From the NCBI GenBank assembly GCA_021527695.1, contig JAKFAO010000009.1, positions 124,001-188,000 of the forward strand: a DNA stretch of 64,000 bases, given 5' to 3'. The translations under genes were made by a program, and so were the position numbers. The DNA comes from Naematelia aurantialba. Lineage: Eukaryota; Basidiomycota; Tremellomycetes; Tremellales; Naemateliaceae. Under the pieces are notes generated by a model. It saw only the letters and a list, made by a program, of their open reading frames with translations, did not search any database and was not told the origin of the DNA. Shown here piece after piece: positions 11,216 through 21,324 of this stretch; the first letter of the stretch is position 1, and every line of letters begins with the position of its first letter.

Positions 11216-12761
11216 TCATACAGGGATCTCACCATCCGGAGTCCCCGACGCGGAGGTCACAAATTGCTGTGGAGGAGCGAACGCTGGAGGAGCGAATGCT
11301 GGAGGAGCGAACGCTGGGGGAGCGAACGCTGGAGGAGCCATGGATGGGATCCGCGGCTCCGGTAAAGCACTCCTTGGTCTTTGGCTATGATTATACTGTG
11401 GTACCATGGGTCGCGGTTGAGGAGTAGAAGCGGTTGGACGACTAGGTATATGTCGATAACGGCTGCACGCATCAATAGGCGACACGGCCTCCATAGGTGG
11501 GTCTTACTCTAGATTGGTCCGCACACCGGTTGATCTCGACGAGGTTGACTGATCATCATCACCGTTGTCAAAAAGCGGTGGTTCGTTCCGAAGGGTCAAC
11601 CTGCCAGATCCGACGACCGGGCCTCGTAAGGTACCGTAGGAGTCGAGTTGTCGCTGAGGCGTCTCGTACAGTCTCTTTCGCTTGTTTTGCCCTTCCGGTC
11701 TGTCTCCCATTGATGAATGTCCATTGACGATGTGCTCAGCGAATTCCTCGTGTCCGATTGCCATGTTGTGGGTCGGAGGGTAATGGTTCTGCAGCCGCTC
11801 TGGTGGCATTGAGGCTGATCGGGGCGGTCCTGCCATAGTTGACAGAGCGAGCTGTCGTTTGAGATCTGTGTTTTCGCTTTGATTGGCTCAACAATAGTCG
11901 GAAGGCGCGCTCACCGTTGCAAAGTAGCATTCGCCTCCTCAACGTCCTTGTAGAGCCGTTCATATTGCGAGAGAGTCTCGATGCCCTGCCGCATCTCTTC
12001 GAGCAGAGCCTGTTCAATTGTAAGATAGCACAACACGATGACGGATGCTCTGCTCACCTTGCGCTTCTCACTGACTCCCTTCAAATACTCGTTGTGCCGA
12101 TACAGTTGCCTGATCTGAAACTGCACGAGAACATAAGCCATGCAGTAGAGACAACCGCGCTCACTTTCAGCTTCGGCCACGCTTCGTCTACGGCGCGGAG
12201 ATATGTGTCTGTGGAGAAGAACCATGGCTGCAGAGACTCGTGGAGCTGTCAAAGCTCTGGATCAGCGACATTTGCTTGTGAGCCTTGGCAGAGAGAATTC
12301 ACTCCTTGTTCCAAGCAATACGTCTCGATTCCTGTTCGATTGCACTTTGTGCACGTCCCAGTGACGTCTGCGGAGTGAGTGGGTCAGACAAGGTCTCGGA
12401 CGCACGTGAATGTGCAGGATTAGAACACAGGACATGACCGCAGCTTGTCATCCAGAACTTGCGCTGTTCTGTGGCGTCCGAATAGAAAGGATAGTTGCTT
12501 GTTCGATCAGCTGGCGTCCTACGTGTATGGGAAAGGCAATAGGCCTCACCAGAGATGGCAAGTAATATATTCAAGAAAGACGAGCTTGTCTTCCTGCGCC
12601 ATGGCGAGAGCTTCGACTGACGGTTGTGCCGGGGTTGGTGGTTTGCCACTGCCAAAAAAGCTCTCGCGAGGATCACCACTTCGCTCAGGCAAGCGACTGC
12701 TTGTCGCTGGCAAGCCTGCAGCTAAGACAGCCATCCGGCGCCTATCGGCTGGTGTGGACAT
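11216..12761 (-). CDS. RING-finger coiled-coil protein, Zip3/HEI10-like
   Basis: Exons: 12761-12550, 12497-12406, 12367-12303, 12245-12165, 12120-12058, 12009-11915, 11876-11508, 11462-11216; 407 residues. Exons 1-3 together build a RING-like finger at about residues 68-115: TCHLC, MTSCGHVLC, TCTKC. A coiled coil of about 90 residues follows (EEMRQGIETLSQYERLYKDV, then ENTDLKRQL), then a disordered tail. This order, N-terminal RING plus coil plus Ser-rich tail, is that of the Zip3/RNF212/HEI10 SUMO/ubiquitin ligases that mark meiotic crossovers; the specific role is inference. The last exon encodes about four AFAPP pentapeptide repeats (11275-11345), then ends at a TGA. A splice donor just before that stop (gtgaga) leaves the exact C-terminus slightly open. 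Confidence 0.72.
11271..11345 (-). repeat. 15-bp coding tandem repeat (AFAPP)
   Basis: On the plus strand the unit reads GGAGGAGCGAACGCT with small variations, four to five copies. In the minus-strand gene it encodes Ala-Phe-Ala-Pro-Pro in frame, so copy-number change would not shift the frame. Confidence 0.85.
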
Positions 12762-13054
12762 GGCGGCGGACGCAACAGCACCAACAGTGTCTTAGAAGGG
12801 AGAACAACGAGAAGAAGGATGAAGGAACGATAGGAGAAGGAAAGAAAGAAAGATCGAGTCAGCGCCACAGCGGTACATACCTATCACAGAGTCCAGCTGT
12901 TTCTTCGTTGATCCGACTCGGCTCTCACACCGAGCGAGCATGGTGACTGACATACATATGCTGATATATCTCTCACAGTCGAGGCTCTCTAAAAACACCA
13001 GAGCCCCCATCAGGTCTGCCGTCCATTGGACATATGAGCTTGCGCAGGTGGACC

Positions 13055-14077
13055 TCAATATGCGTCTCCTTCTCTTCCGTCACTGACAAACCCATACGCC
13101 TCGAGCACCTTGCTCTTGATCAGGTGGTCCCGCTCTTTCCGTTTCTGATAGACTGTCAGGCAGGAAGCAGAGGTGGGAAAGTGGTAACAAACATTTTCGT
13201 CGTTGAGCTTGGTGCGAATTTCCTCTATTGGCCGTGGTGTGAGGGGGACGTGGTCTTCCGCGATCAGATCCTGACATTGGTTAGTCGACTCGATCTGTGC
13301 TTGACGGTATCAAGCATGAAGAGGTAGAGGCGAGAAGTAACAAACTGTTGTTACTGCGGGACATGACGATGAAGATCAATAGGGTGTGAAGATCTATGAA
13401 GGCGCCCAACAGGCAACCGAGGACGGCACAAAGCAGTAGCGATTGAAAGTAGCCAGTTTAGGCTCGAAGAAGACGACCATGGGCTGATTCCCGATCCTCC
13501 AAAGACAGAACGAGGTGCAACTCACGACCTCTCCCAACGCAACCACATTTTCTCCTCGTATCAACAGCACTCCTGCCCGCATGAGTCTCCATCTCTCTAC
13601 GCCCCCCGCGAGGACAACCACAACATACCCAGATCTGTATCCGCGTATTCGAGCTTGTAATGTAACCGCTCCACACATGACTCGAGCAGGAAGTTGGCTG
13701 TAAACTGCGTCAACTCGGGCCAGGCAGTAGAGTATGCTGCTGAGGGAGATCGTCTATTGTCTTTACAATGATATAGCCGCCACGAGGGCGATGTAGAGAG
13801 AGGAGGAAGGAGGACGAGGGAAACGGCTCACCAAACTGGTCGTAGCTCCTAAAGACACCTAGTAACTTGCGTCCGTCCCGCAGGATCACCATGACTTTCT
13901 CTACAGCCCATCAGTAAGTCACCTGCGCCACCATTACAAGCAAGCGGAGCGCGGCTTCACTCCGAAATTCAACGGACGATGAATATAGGCGAGCAGGAAG
14001 AGTCGAGCAAGCGAAAACGTACTGTCCACTAGATCCACGAGTGATCCCGATGTGGTGAATGGGATGAGGGCGTCCAT
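13055..14077 (-). CDS. LSM1: LSm1, Sm-like subunit of the mRNA-decay ring
   Basis: LSm1 heads the cytoplasmic Lsm1-7 ring that binds deadenylated mRNA 3' ends and promotes decapping. Exons: 14077-14023, 13900-13832, 13697-13629, 13596-13526, 13270-13193, 13144-13055; 143 residues, all phases closed. The Sm1 motif is KKVMVILRDGRKLLGVFRSY, then DQF and NFLLESCVERL. The Sm2 motif contains the diagnostic IRGENVVALGEV. The C-terminal extension (PIEEIRTKLND, then a Lys/Arg-rich helix ending KVLEAYGF) is the one that distinguishes LSm1 from other LSm proteins. Exons of 55-90 nt divided by five introns are typical for this window. Confidence 0.95.
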
Positions 14078-14400
14078 GCTTCACTAGGCAGGAAAGAACA
14101 GGCGCAACAACACGGAGCACTATGCAATGCGCTTTGTAGTCCAGATTCACGGTGATATGCCTGGCGATATGCTCTCGAGACTTGAATTTATCAACTGGCA
14201 ATAGCGAGCGAACGAAAGACCGTCCCCGCAAAGATGGGAAGGATACTTTTGCTTCCGTCCATCCGGCCCTTCCAACGAAAGGATTCATGCATGGTCTATC
14301 CAAGTCATCGACTGGCAGTTTATAGTATTCACAGAGCAGCTAAAGGGCCTGGGAAGCCATGTCCAGTAGGGAAAGGCAGATGCAGATTGTCCGGCTATGC

Positions 14401-15376
14401 TCATGCGAGGAAAGCGTTCAAAGTGTCCGCATCGAGGATGTCGGCCTTGATGGCGCGTCCAGCGATCTTGCCCTACGTCTATCAGCTGCCGTCCTGGGGC
14501 AGAGCCAAACTCGGTATCGAGCGACTGGTAACCAGGAGATCTGGGTCGCGGCCACATGAGAAGATGGTGCCGATGAGAAGTAAGATGGGAGGAAGGCAGC
14601 TGAAGTTGAACGCTGGGCGGGCAGACGAAGACCGAGCTCACATCTTGGAGCTTGACGATGGTAGGAACCTTTTCGACGCCGTACTTTGCGCGTGCCTCGT
14701 GAGGCTTGGTCGTGGACTTCCACCTGGACCACTGTCAGCTTCCAGCTCCTTACGCCCCTAATTCAGTGCCACCGAAAACACGAGGACATGGACACAGGCA
14801 AAAGCACAGGGTAAAGACGTACTGCTCAAACGATCCGACATAGGTGATCACCCCCTCTATTTGTCGTCAGCCCTCATCGCTCGGCTGGTGCAACAGAGCG
14901 AGCGGACGTACTAGGTTTCGAGGCGCCCTGGAACGCAGAGTTGATGATTCCCTCGACATCCCTGCAGTGCTGTTGCGCTTCAGCACCTTGCGTCGCAAGA
15001 CTGAGCAGTCAGATTCCTAAGAGCATGCTCCATCCAGACCGTGCCTCAGATGCAGGCTCGACCCATACTCCAGCAGTCGACCCATTCGCGCACTCGAGCC
15101 AAGGCACCCCGTACGAGCATCCCAACCAAGACCACCCCATATGCGCACTCAAGCTATGCCCGGGATACAGGCTCGCCGCTGCAGATGCAGACGCGTCATA
15201 CCCACAGGACACCAGAGACGCCCGTCTTCCCTTGACGAGAAGAAGATCAGGAAAGTCGGTTCCGACCCCGTGGTGGTGATTGCGCTCTCGGGCGGCGGGT
15301 AGCTGCACCGTCAGTCCTGCCGCCAGTCCTAGCTTGCAATATGCCACCCCACGTACTCGGTCTCAATCAGCGTCAT
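14401..15376 (-). CDS. TXNDC17-like thioredoxin-fold protein, copy A (CPHC)
   Basis: Member of the DUF953/TXNDC17 (TRP14) family of cytosolic thioredoxin-like reductases. Exons: 15376-15357, 15302-15206, 14969-14912, 14856-14823, 14723-14642, 14472-14401; 120 residues, close to the family's usual 120-125. The active site WCPHCRDVE is assembled across the exon 2/3 junction. Later landmarks are KGVITYVGSFEQW, the cis-proline strand GVEKVPTIVKLQD, and a C-terminal helix ILDADTLNAFLA. Its paralogue B lies immediately upstream with the same six-exon structure. The second Cys is preceded by His here instead of the Asp of human TXNDC17, which may alter redox potential. Confidence 0.9.
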
Positions 15377-15695
15377 CTCTCCGTGTAGCGTCTGCTGCAA
15401 TATACTGAAGCTGAAGAGCAGGAGACGCTTGCATCGTGATTGTATTGCTTACCATCCACATACAGAAAATGTGTTCGACTCTTGCCAACTCGTCTTTGCG
15501 CGAGAAATCGCAATCGCAATCGGCGTTGGCCGATGATTAGAAGACACCCGCAACCTGCAAGCCATATCAAAGTATGTGCATGCATGCAGTAATCTTGGCG
15601 TGTTCTATGCAGTGTAGAGGGAGACGATAGGGACTTGTATTTCCACCCACGAGGGGGAGAAGCTACGGGAGGCGAGAGCAGGAGAGCAGTCACAG

Positions 15696-17176
15696 TCATG
15701 GACGGAGAAACGCTGTTAGTCGATCTGCGTCCAGGATCTCGTTCAGTACCAACCGCGCCGTCTCTTTGCCCTAGAGTTATAGTCAGCCTTCGCGGCGCAG
15801 GATTCCATACAAAAAGGGGCTGAACATGCACAGAGCTACACATGCGGAAAACGAGGGCTGCATATGCGGAGCCCGGCGCCACTGGGCACCACGGGAGCGT
15901 GACAAACTGCGAGGCCACGCCACTGTTTGGATGCAGGTGTCGCGCGAAAGAAGTAAGGTGACGCCTGAAAGACGCAAGGCGACGCCTGATCGCTTGGACT
16001 GAGAGCAGGGGTGGAGAAAAAGGTGGACCAAAAGATGGGGTGAAAGAAGTAAGGGATCGATGGCTCACGTTCTCTATTCTCAGGATCGTAGGGATGTTCT
16101 GGACGTTCCAGTCGACTCGAGCGGGATTTGTCTTGGCCCTCCACCTAGGTTGTATCAGCCGAATGGCCCAATGATACGTCGAGCGAGCGCAAGACGGGAA
16201 CGTTTACAAGAAGTGCAAAGCGAACTCCAAGTTGGAGATGTCTACGAGAAGCGGACGTCTGCACGACCGAGCGGCAGGTAGTTGGGATGTATTCCAGCGA
16301 GAGGGATCTTGTGTCTGAGTCGAACGAGGAATGGAAGGAGCGGTGTCGGTAAAGCGGGTGCACTTACTCGGAAATGTTTCCAACCCAATGTATGATCGCT
16401 TCTACTCCGCCGTCAGCACCAAACATCAGCAGCAGCATCAACAGTCATGAGCCATGAGCAATCAGCCATTAGAGACCAGTCATGGAAGCCAATACCATAT
16501 CACGAAGGAAGGGAGGACCGTACTTACTAGGCTTATCATGCGCGTCAAACGCGTCTTTCACGACCTGCTCGACATCCCGGCAGTCCTGCGCCTGTCAGCC
16601 CAGGGATTCGAGACCCGACGCCTGGCGGGCGATAAAGTGGCACTGCAAGGCTAGGAGGCGGAGGTATAGGAAGTGGAAATGGAAGGTGGAAGGTGGAAGG
16701 TGGAAGGAAGGTGGAAGGTGGAAGGAAGGTGGAAGGAAGGTGGAATGCATTTAGAATGAAGATGGAAGGAAGGTAGAAGGCGGAAGGGGAACAGGGGAAC
16801 AGAGAAAAGGGAAGAGGTAGATAATGGTGTAAGACGGGATATGCAAGGGAAGGAATTTCACCAGGCCGAGGTCGACAAGTAAGACAGACTCACAGGACAC
16901 CACATTCGCCCATCGATGACAGAAGAGTAGAAAACGAGGTAGCTCTGCGCCGGCGCTGTTGGGCCGTTGAGCGAATTGACGACATGTGGGTACCTGGAAC
17001 GAAACGGTCAGACTCGATGTAATGCACAGCTGGCCAGACTTGTAGGGCTCAGAGTATAAGTTGCAGAGCTAGCGCTGTTGCAGAGGAAGCGTTCCAGGTA
17101 ACGTGGTTGGAGAGGTAGGGTGGTTGGAGAGGCAGGGTTGTAGGCAGAAGACTCACGGCGTGGCATGGAGAGGCAT
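15696..17176 (-). CDS. TXNDC17-like thioredoxin-fold protein, copy B (CPDC)
   Basis: Paralogue of copy A. Exons: 17176-17157, 16993-16894, 16585-16528, 16401-16368, 16144-16069, 15770-15696; 120 residues. The active site WCPDCRDVE matches the TXNDC17 consensus. Further landmarks are HDKPKAIIHWVGNISEW, the cis-Pro strand VQNIPTILRIEN, and ILDADRLTAFL. Exons 1, 3 and 4 are 20, 58 and 34 nt, identical in length to copy A, and both coding sequences total 363 nt. Protein identity is clearly lower than structural identity, so the duplication is old. Intron 2 contains a GGAAGGT minisatellite; intron 3 is also longer than in A. Function in cytosolic disulfide reduction is inferred from the family. 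Confidence 0.9.
16677..16750 (+). repeat. GGAAGGT minisatellite in intron of TXNDC17-like copy B
   Basis: About ten near-perfect 7-11 nt units of GGAAGGT and GGAAGGAAGGT occupy intron 2 of copy B (between exon ends 16894 and 16585). The tract is purine-rich on the plus strand and pyrimidine-rich on the coding strand. Confidence 0.9.
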
Positions 17177-17598
17177 GGTGTTGTGTTCTGGAATCGGGAG
17201 GGAGATCGCTGATACTTATAGGGAGCCGATGGAAAGTATGAAATGTCAAACAAGAGGGAGGAAGAAACGAACGAAAAGAGCAGCGAGAGATTCGATTGAT
17301 AAGATCAAGATCCATGACGCTATCATCTTGCTCTCTCTTGCGAGTATGCTGATTCATGCAGCACACATCGCCAGCACATTCCACACTGAATACGCTCCAT
17401 GAGGTTCTGTGCTGGTGGCTTGCCAGCTGGGCGGTAGTCCTCAGAGCTCGAGGACAGGCACATCTCGGCGCTGTCGACACGATTGGACAAGACGACCGCG
17501 ACTCCACATGCAACTTGCACCTCGTCATTCGCTGCATTGCCTCTGCATACAACATATAGCTTCGACCATCCTCCACCGCTCAACCAAGCGTCAATACT

Positions 17599-18272
17599 CT
17601 ACTTTGAGCCGCCCTTCTTGCCCTCAACATGGGGGTCGGGCCCGTCACTGCCCACATCAGCTATACTCAGTGTCACAGACAGGCGAGAGACTGACGATCC
17701 GCCAAAGCCGTGCTCGGACGAGGTGCGCTTGTCCTCAGTCCCGTCCTTCTTCAGGCCGCCGTGCTCGGAAGGCTTGTACTGCTCGCCGCCAGTGCTACCG
17801 CCCTTTGCGCCCTCGACGTGAGGATCGGGTCCGTCACTGGTGATCAGTGATGCTCTTCAATGTGTACACTATTAAGGGATTGATGACAGGTCGAGGCGGG
17901 TAGTGGGAAACATAGCTCTCTCGCGGTGCGGATGTGGATGGGGTGGATGGCCGAACACAGATGGAATAATGCTACGAGGCATCTGGTGTGGGATGCCGAT
18001 GGTGGGACGTGGGATGGACGGTGTGACGTCGGACACAGAGTGTCATGTCCGGATGGGATAATCAGGGTGAGACTAGAGGTGGACGTGGTGATGACCAACA
18101 CACCCGGCGAGATCCAGAGGAGATCAACTCACGATCCTCCAAAGCCGTGCTCCGAAGAGACGCGCTTGTCGGGAGTGCCGTCCTGCTTGAGGCCGTCGTG
18201 CTGGTGCCGTCAGTGGTGCACCAGGGTAGACAGTCGGCGGTCACGCACCTCGGAAGGCTTGTACGTGGACAT
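17599..18272 (-). CDS. Small hydrophilic protein with duplicated EHGGLKxDG module
   Basis: Exons: 18272-18249, 18200-18133, 17836-17696, 17647-17599; 93 residues, phases consistent. The protein is built of two copies of one module: YKPSEHDGLKQDGTPDKR then SSEHGFGG then SDGPDPHVEGAKGG, repeated with small changes in the second half. It has no cysteine, no signal peptide and no membrane segment, and is rich in Gly, Lys, Asp and Ser, like desiccation or stress-associated hydrophilins of fungi. I recognise the KPSEHGGL style from unnamed fungal proteins, but no function is known to me. Exon borders coincide with module borders, suggesting exon duplication. Confidence 0.8.
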
Positions 18273-20049
18273 GGTTGCTGTTTGTGTGGAGTGGTGAAGA
18301 TGAGGTAAGAAGCGGTTCTCGTGGAGGAAGGATGAGGCCGATCGGCACCCTGTTATATAGCTGATTCTAGAGCTGCCCAGCAGTCCAGTCAACCGCAGAG
18401 GGAGATATCGTCATCATCATCAGTAACGTCATGTTGGGTCAGTATACCATCGGATGTGGCTAAACCGGAAGAGGGAAAGCATCGATCTGGCATCCCGGTC
18501 AAGGGGACGAAGGGTTCCGGAACTCCGTGAAGAAGGAGCGCCGGCAAGAGGGGAGGTTGGGGTTCGGACGGGTCGGCCAGGGGGAAAGGAGGGACTGAGG
18601 GGGAAGTGGTTTGGGGATGGATCGTGTCAGGCATCCCGATGAGATCGAAATTCCGACATGGGATGATGGCGGCAGTGCACGAACAGTAACGTCAACCATC
18701 ATATCACATCACATCACGCCCGGTATCTGCATCCGCATCCGCATATCGCAACTCGTGGCTCGTGTCAGTCTAGGCTCGGGTGTCAGGTGTCCAGCTGAAT
18801 CGGGTGTTTCATGAACGAGCCCTGTCTGTAAGACGAGAGTCGATCGATTGGCGGAAAGTGCAGGAGTGACGGTCACAAAAGGGGAGAAAGGATGTGACGA
18901 GGCGGCCCAGTAAGTCGTCAGTCGTCATCCATCGCGGAATTGGCGACATACGAGGAGAGAGAGTGATGGTGGAGAAACAGAAAACTGAGATCTCGATTGC
19001 CGGTTCCCGTTCCAGCAAAAGCCTGGGCGGGTGTGCGTGGCGGAGGGCCGCGTGTGGGATGCCGATCCAGCGACCGCGATGCTGGTCACCTCAAGCGTCA
19101 TTGCATGCTGCTCTGTGCAAGAGGGTCGCATCATTGACGGAGAGCGTCCCCCCCGTCAGGCGACTAGGCAAAAGTCGAGCCGTCGCATCGCGTCTACGAT
19201 GGAAGCGTTGTCTCGATTTGCAGCGATCGTTGCTATACTCGCCGGCGCCGTGATCGGACGTGGCAGGGTCTCTCGATCGCTCGGCACATGCCATCGACAA
19301 AAGCGGGACGGCTCGTGCCGATGCGCGAGTCCTGCGCACCCGTAGCGATGGATCATGACGAGTGTCGATACCAGCAATCGAATCGAGCTCAAGTCGTCTA
19401 CAGGCACCATCGATGCGCTGAAACCTGCCATCATGCAGACCCAAATGCGCGCCCAGACTGTTCCTCGCCAACTTTGCGGATCTTCCTGATCATCACGGTG
19501 GTCACCCGTGTTCTGGCATCCGTCGTTGCACATGTCGGGGCAAGGATTGGATTTCAAGCGCGTCGTGCCTGGCGCTTGAGGGAGATCCGGTATGAGCTTT
19601 GGGGGTCCCAGGGCAACGACCTGGCGCAATCCTCAGCAATCTATGAACATACCGAAGTGACGGGGTCACAGGGTCTGCAAATTCGACGACCTCCCTGCGC
19701 GGGACGTCGCCGCCTGTATCATGAACTGAAAATCACTACCGACCAGAGTTGGGCTCGGGCATGAGGGCTGGGGTCGGGCAGGGGGGTCGGGCACAGCGCG
19801 AGTCCGTCTCGTGATTTACACATTTATCTCACGTTTGTGCCAGACACCCGGCCACCTGCTCGAATACCCCTCGACAACACGTCTCATGACGGGTTGCCCA
19901 GCTGCACATCTGACGAGTGCATCTCCCGGAGTGGAGGTACCACGGTGCAAGCTGCCAACTGCTCCTACCACCTCTACCCATCCCACGGGCGCACATATTT
20001 ATACTGCAGTTGACCCCTCGATCCGATTACAGACCGGTCTGACGAAGCC
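18273..20049. other. Gene-poor intergenic region
   Basis: About 1.8 kb between the minus-strand hydrophilic-protein gene and the plus-strand hydrolase, so it holds both promoters. A minus-strand open frame at 19156-19629 starts without a recognisable domain and cannot be extended by splicing. No RNA gene was recognised. A TATTTATA element at 19996-20003 lies 47 bp before the hydrolase start. Confidence 0.5.
19996..20003 (+). promoter_or_regulatory. TATA-like element before hydrolase gene
   Basis: The sequence TATTTATA stands 47 bp upstream of the ATG at 20050, in an otherwise GC-rich stretch. Position and composition fit a core promoter, but the transcription start is unknown. Confidence 0.4.
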
Positions 20050-21324
20050 ATGAGCTCATCCAACCGCGACCAAGAGGAGGGGGCAAGCCACATTCGCCGA
20101 CCGCTGACATGGTCGCAGCGACTCGGACTTGCCGCGCTGATTCCGGTTATCCTGGGTAAACTGGCCGGATCGCTGCTGTTGCGCACCTACCGAGACCCGG
20201 GTACACCATTCCGCCGTCGCCTGCTATTAGCGGTCTCGTCTTTATCGAATGCGCTACCGGTCGAGTACGTCCAGGCTCTGATGCCTACCACGGAGTCAAG
20301 GCTACGCAAGCACTTTGCGAGCCCGGCTCAGTCGGACTGGGTGCATACTGAGGTCGTGCTTCGTCCTCGTGGGTTCAGGGCAGCCAGGCTGCACGTTATC
20401 GTGCCTCGCAAGAGTGGGACTGACAATGGCACCGACAACACCAACGAGACCACGCCGAGCTCGTCGGGTGCGGGTGTACGAGCGCCAGTGCTGCTCGACC
20501 TCCATGGAGGGGGCTACCTCCTGCCCATTTCGGCAGCGCAGATCGACTTTTCCGCTGCACTCGCCAAGGAGTTGGGCGTAGGCACGACCTGTATCCTAGA
20601 GTACACGCTCACCCCGCTGGCCAAGTACCCGACGCAGCTGGCGCAGGCGAGCGCCGCGCTGTCGTATCTCGTCCAAGAGATGTCGGTGGCGCTCGACGAG
20701 ATTATCGTGGTTGGGGACTCGGCGGGCGGTAATCTCGCGCTGGGACTACTGGCTCACCTGGCCAACCCACACCCCGACATCGATCCCGTGCCGAGCACGT
20801 CAACTACGTCTGCGTCGCATCCAGCATCGCTCGCTGGCGCGCTCGCCATCAGCCCGCGGTGTATCAACGGCGCCACGTCCGACAGTTATCGCCGCAACCT
20901 CCATCTGGACATTATCAGCCCCACCTCGACCGCCCAGGTCATGAAGGTCTGGCAGCCGCGGGACGAAGTGTGGGCCGCGTCGAATGCTGATCCCGAGGCG
21001 TGGCAGAAACCAGGGGGTGTGCGCGCGCGTCACCTGATGCTCGTCGGAGGCGAGCACGAGTCGTTTATCGACGATATTGCGGATTTTGCAAAGATCGTCT
21101 GTGCCACTTCCCTCGACAAGGCGCTTGCAACGGCGACGGAGAGACAGGCAGAGAGAGAGCCGGGGATGCAGGAGGACATAGAGACCCGGGTGTTCTTCGA
21201 GGGTAAGGCAGAGATCCACGACCAGCCAATGCTGGATTACGCAAACGGCAAACACGATGGCGAGTCGACACTGGCTATCATGACTTGGGCGGGAGGAATA
21301 ATGAAGCCCGCGCTGCGGCTATAG
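20050..21324 (+). CDS. Membrane-anchored alpha/beta hydrolase (steryl-acetyl-hydrolase-like)
   Basis: Single-exon gene of 424 residues, one of the few intronless genes here. A hydrophobic segment at about residues 25-45 may anchor the protein in a membrane. The oxyanion-hole motif HGGGY is at 152-156, and the nucleophile elbow GDSAGG at 222-227 gives catalytic Ser224. A late His (EIHDQP, about 390) can complete the triad with an Asp or Glu such as the GGEHES loop. The HGGG plus GDSAGG pattern places it in the hormone-sensitive-lipase/alpha-beta hydrolase-3 fold. An N-terminal anchor is seen in fungal Say1-type steryl acetyl hydrolases; the substrate is not determined. It stands alone between two gene-poor stretches. 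Confidence 0.88.
   Translation: MSSSNRDQEEGASHIRRPLTWSQRLGLAALIPVILGKLAGSLLLRTYRDPGTPFRRRLLLAVSSLSNALPVEYVQALMPTTESRLRKHFASPAQSDWVHTEVVLRPRGFRAARLHVIVPRKSGTDNGTDNTNETTPSSSGAGVRAPVLLDLHGGGYLLPISAAQIDFSAALAKELGVGTTCILEYTLTPLAKYPTQLAQASAALSYLVQEMSVALDEIIVVGDSAGGNLALGLLAHLANPHPDIDPVPSTSTTSASHPASLAGALAISPRCINGATSDSYRRNLHLDIISPTSTAQVMKVWQPRDEVWAASNADPEAWQKPGGVRARHLMLVGGEHESFIDDIADFAKIVCATSLDKALATATERQAEREPGMQEDIETRVFFEGKAEIHDQPMLDYANGKHDGESTLAIMTWAGGIMKPALRL

Noticed and set aside
14234..14761. Plus-strand open frame of 175 codons over the TXNDC17-like copy A gene
   Set aside because: It is antisense to exons with a recognisable thioredoxin fold and has no domain itself.
19156..19629. 157-codon minus-strand open frame with a DDQEDPQSWRG start reminiscent of MFS drug transporters
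   Set aside because: No transmembrane pattern continues in any frame, and no splice model restores one; the resemblance is limited to a few residues.
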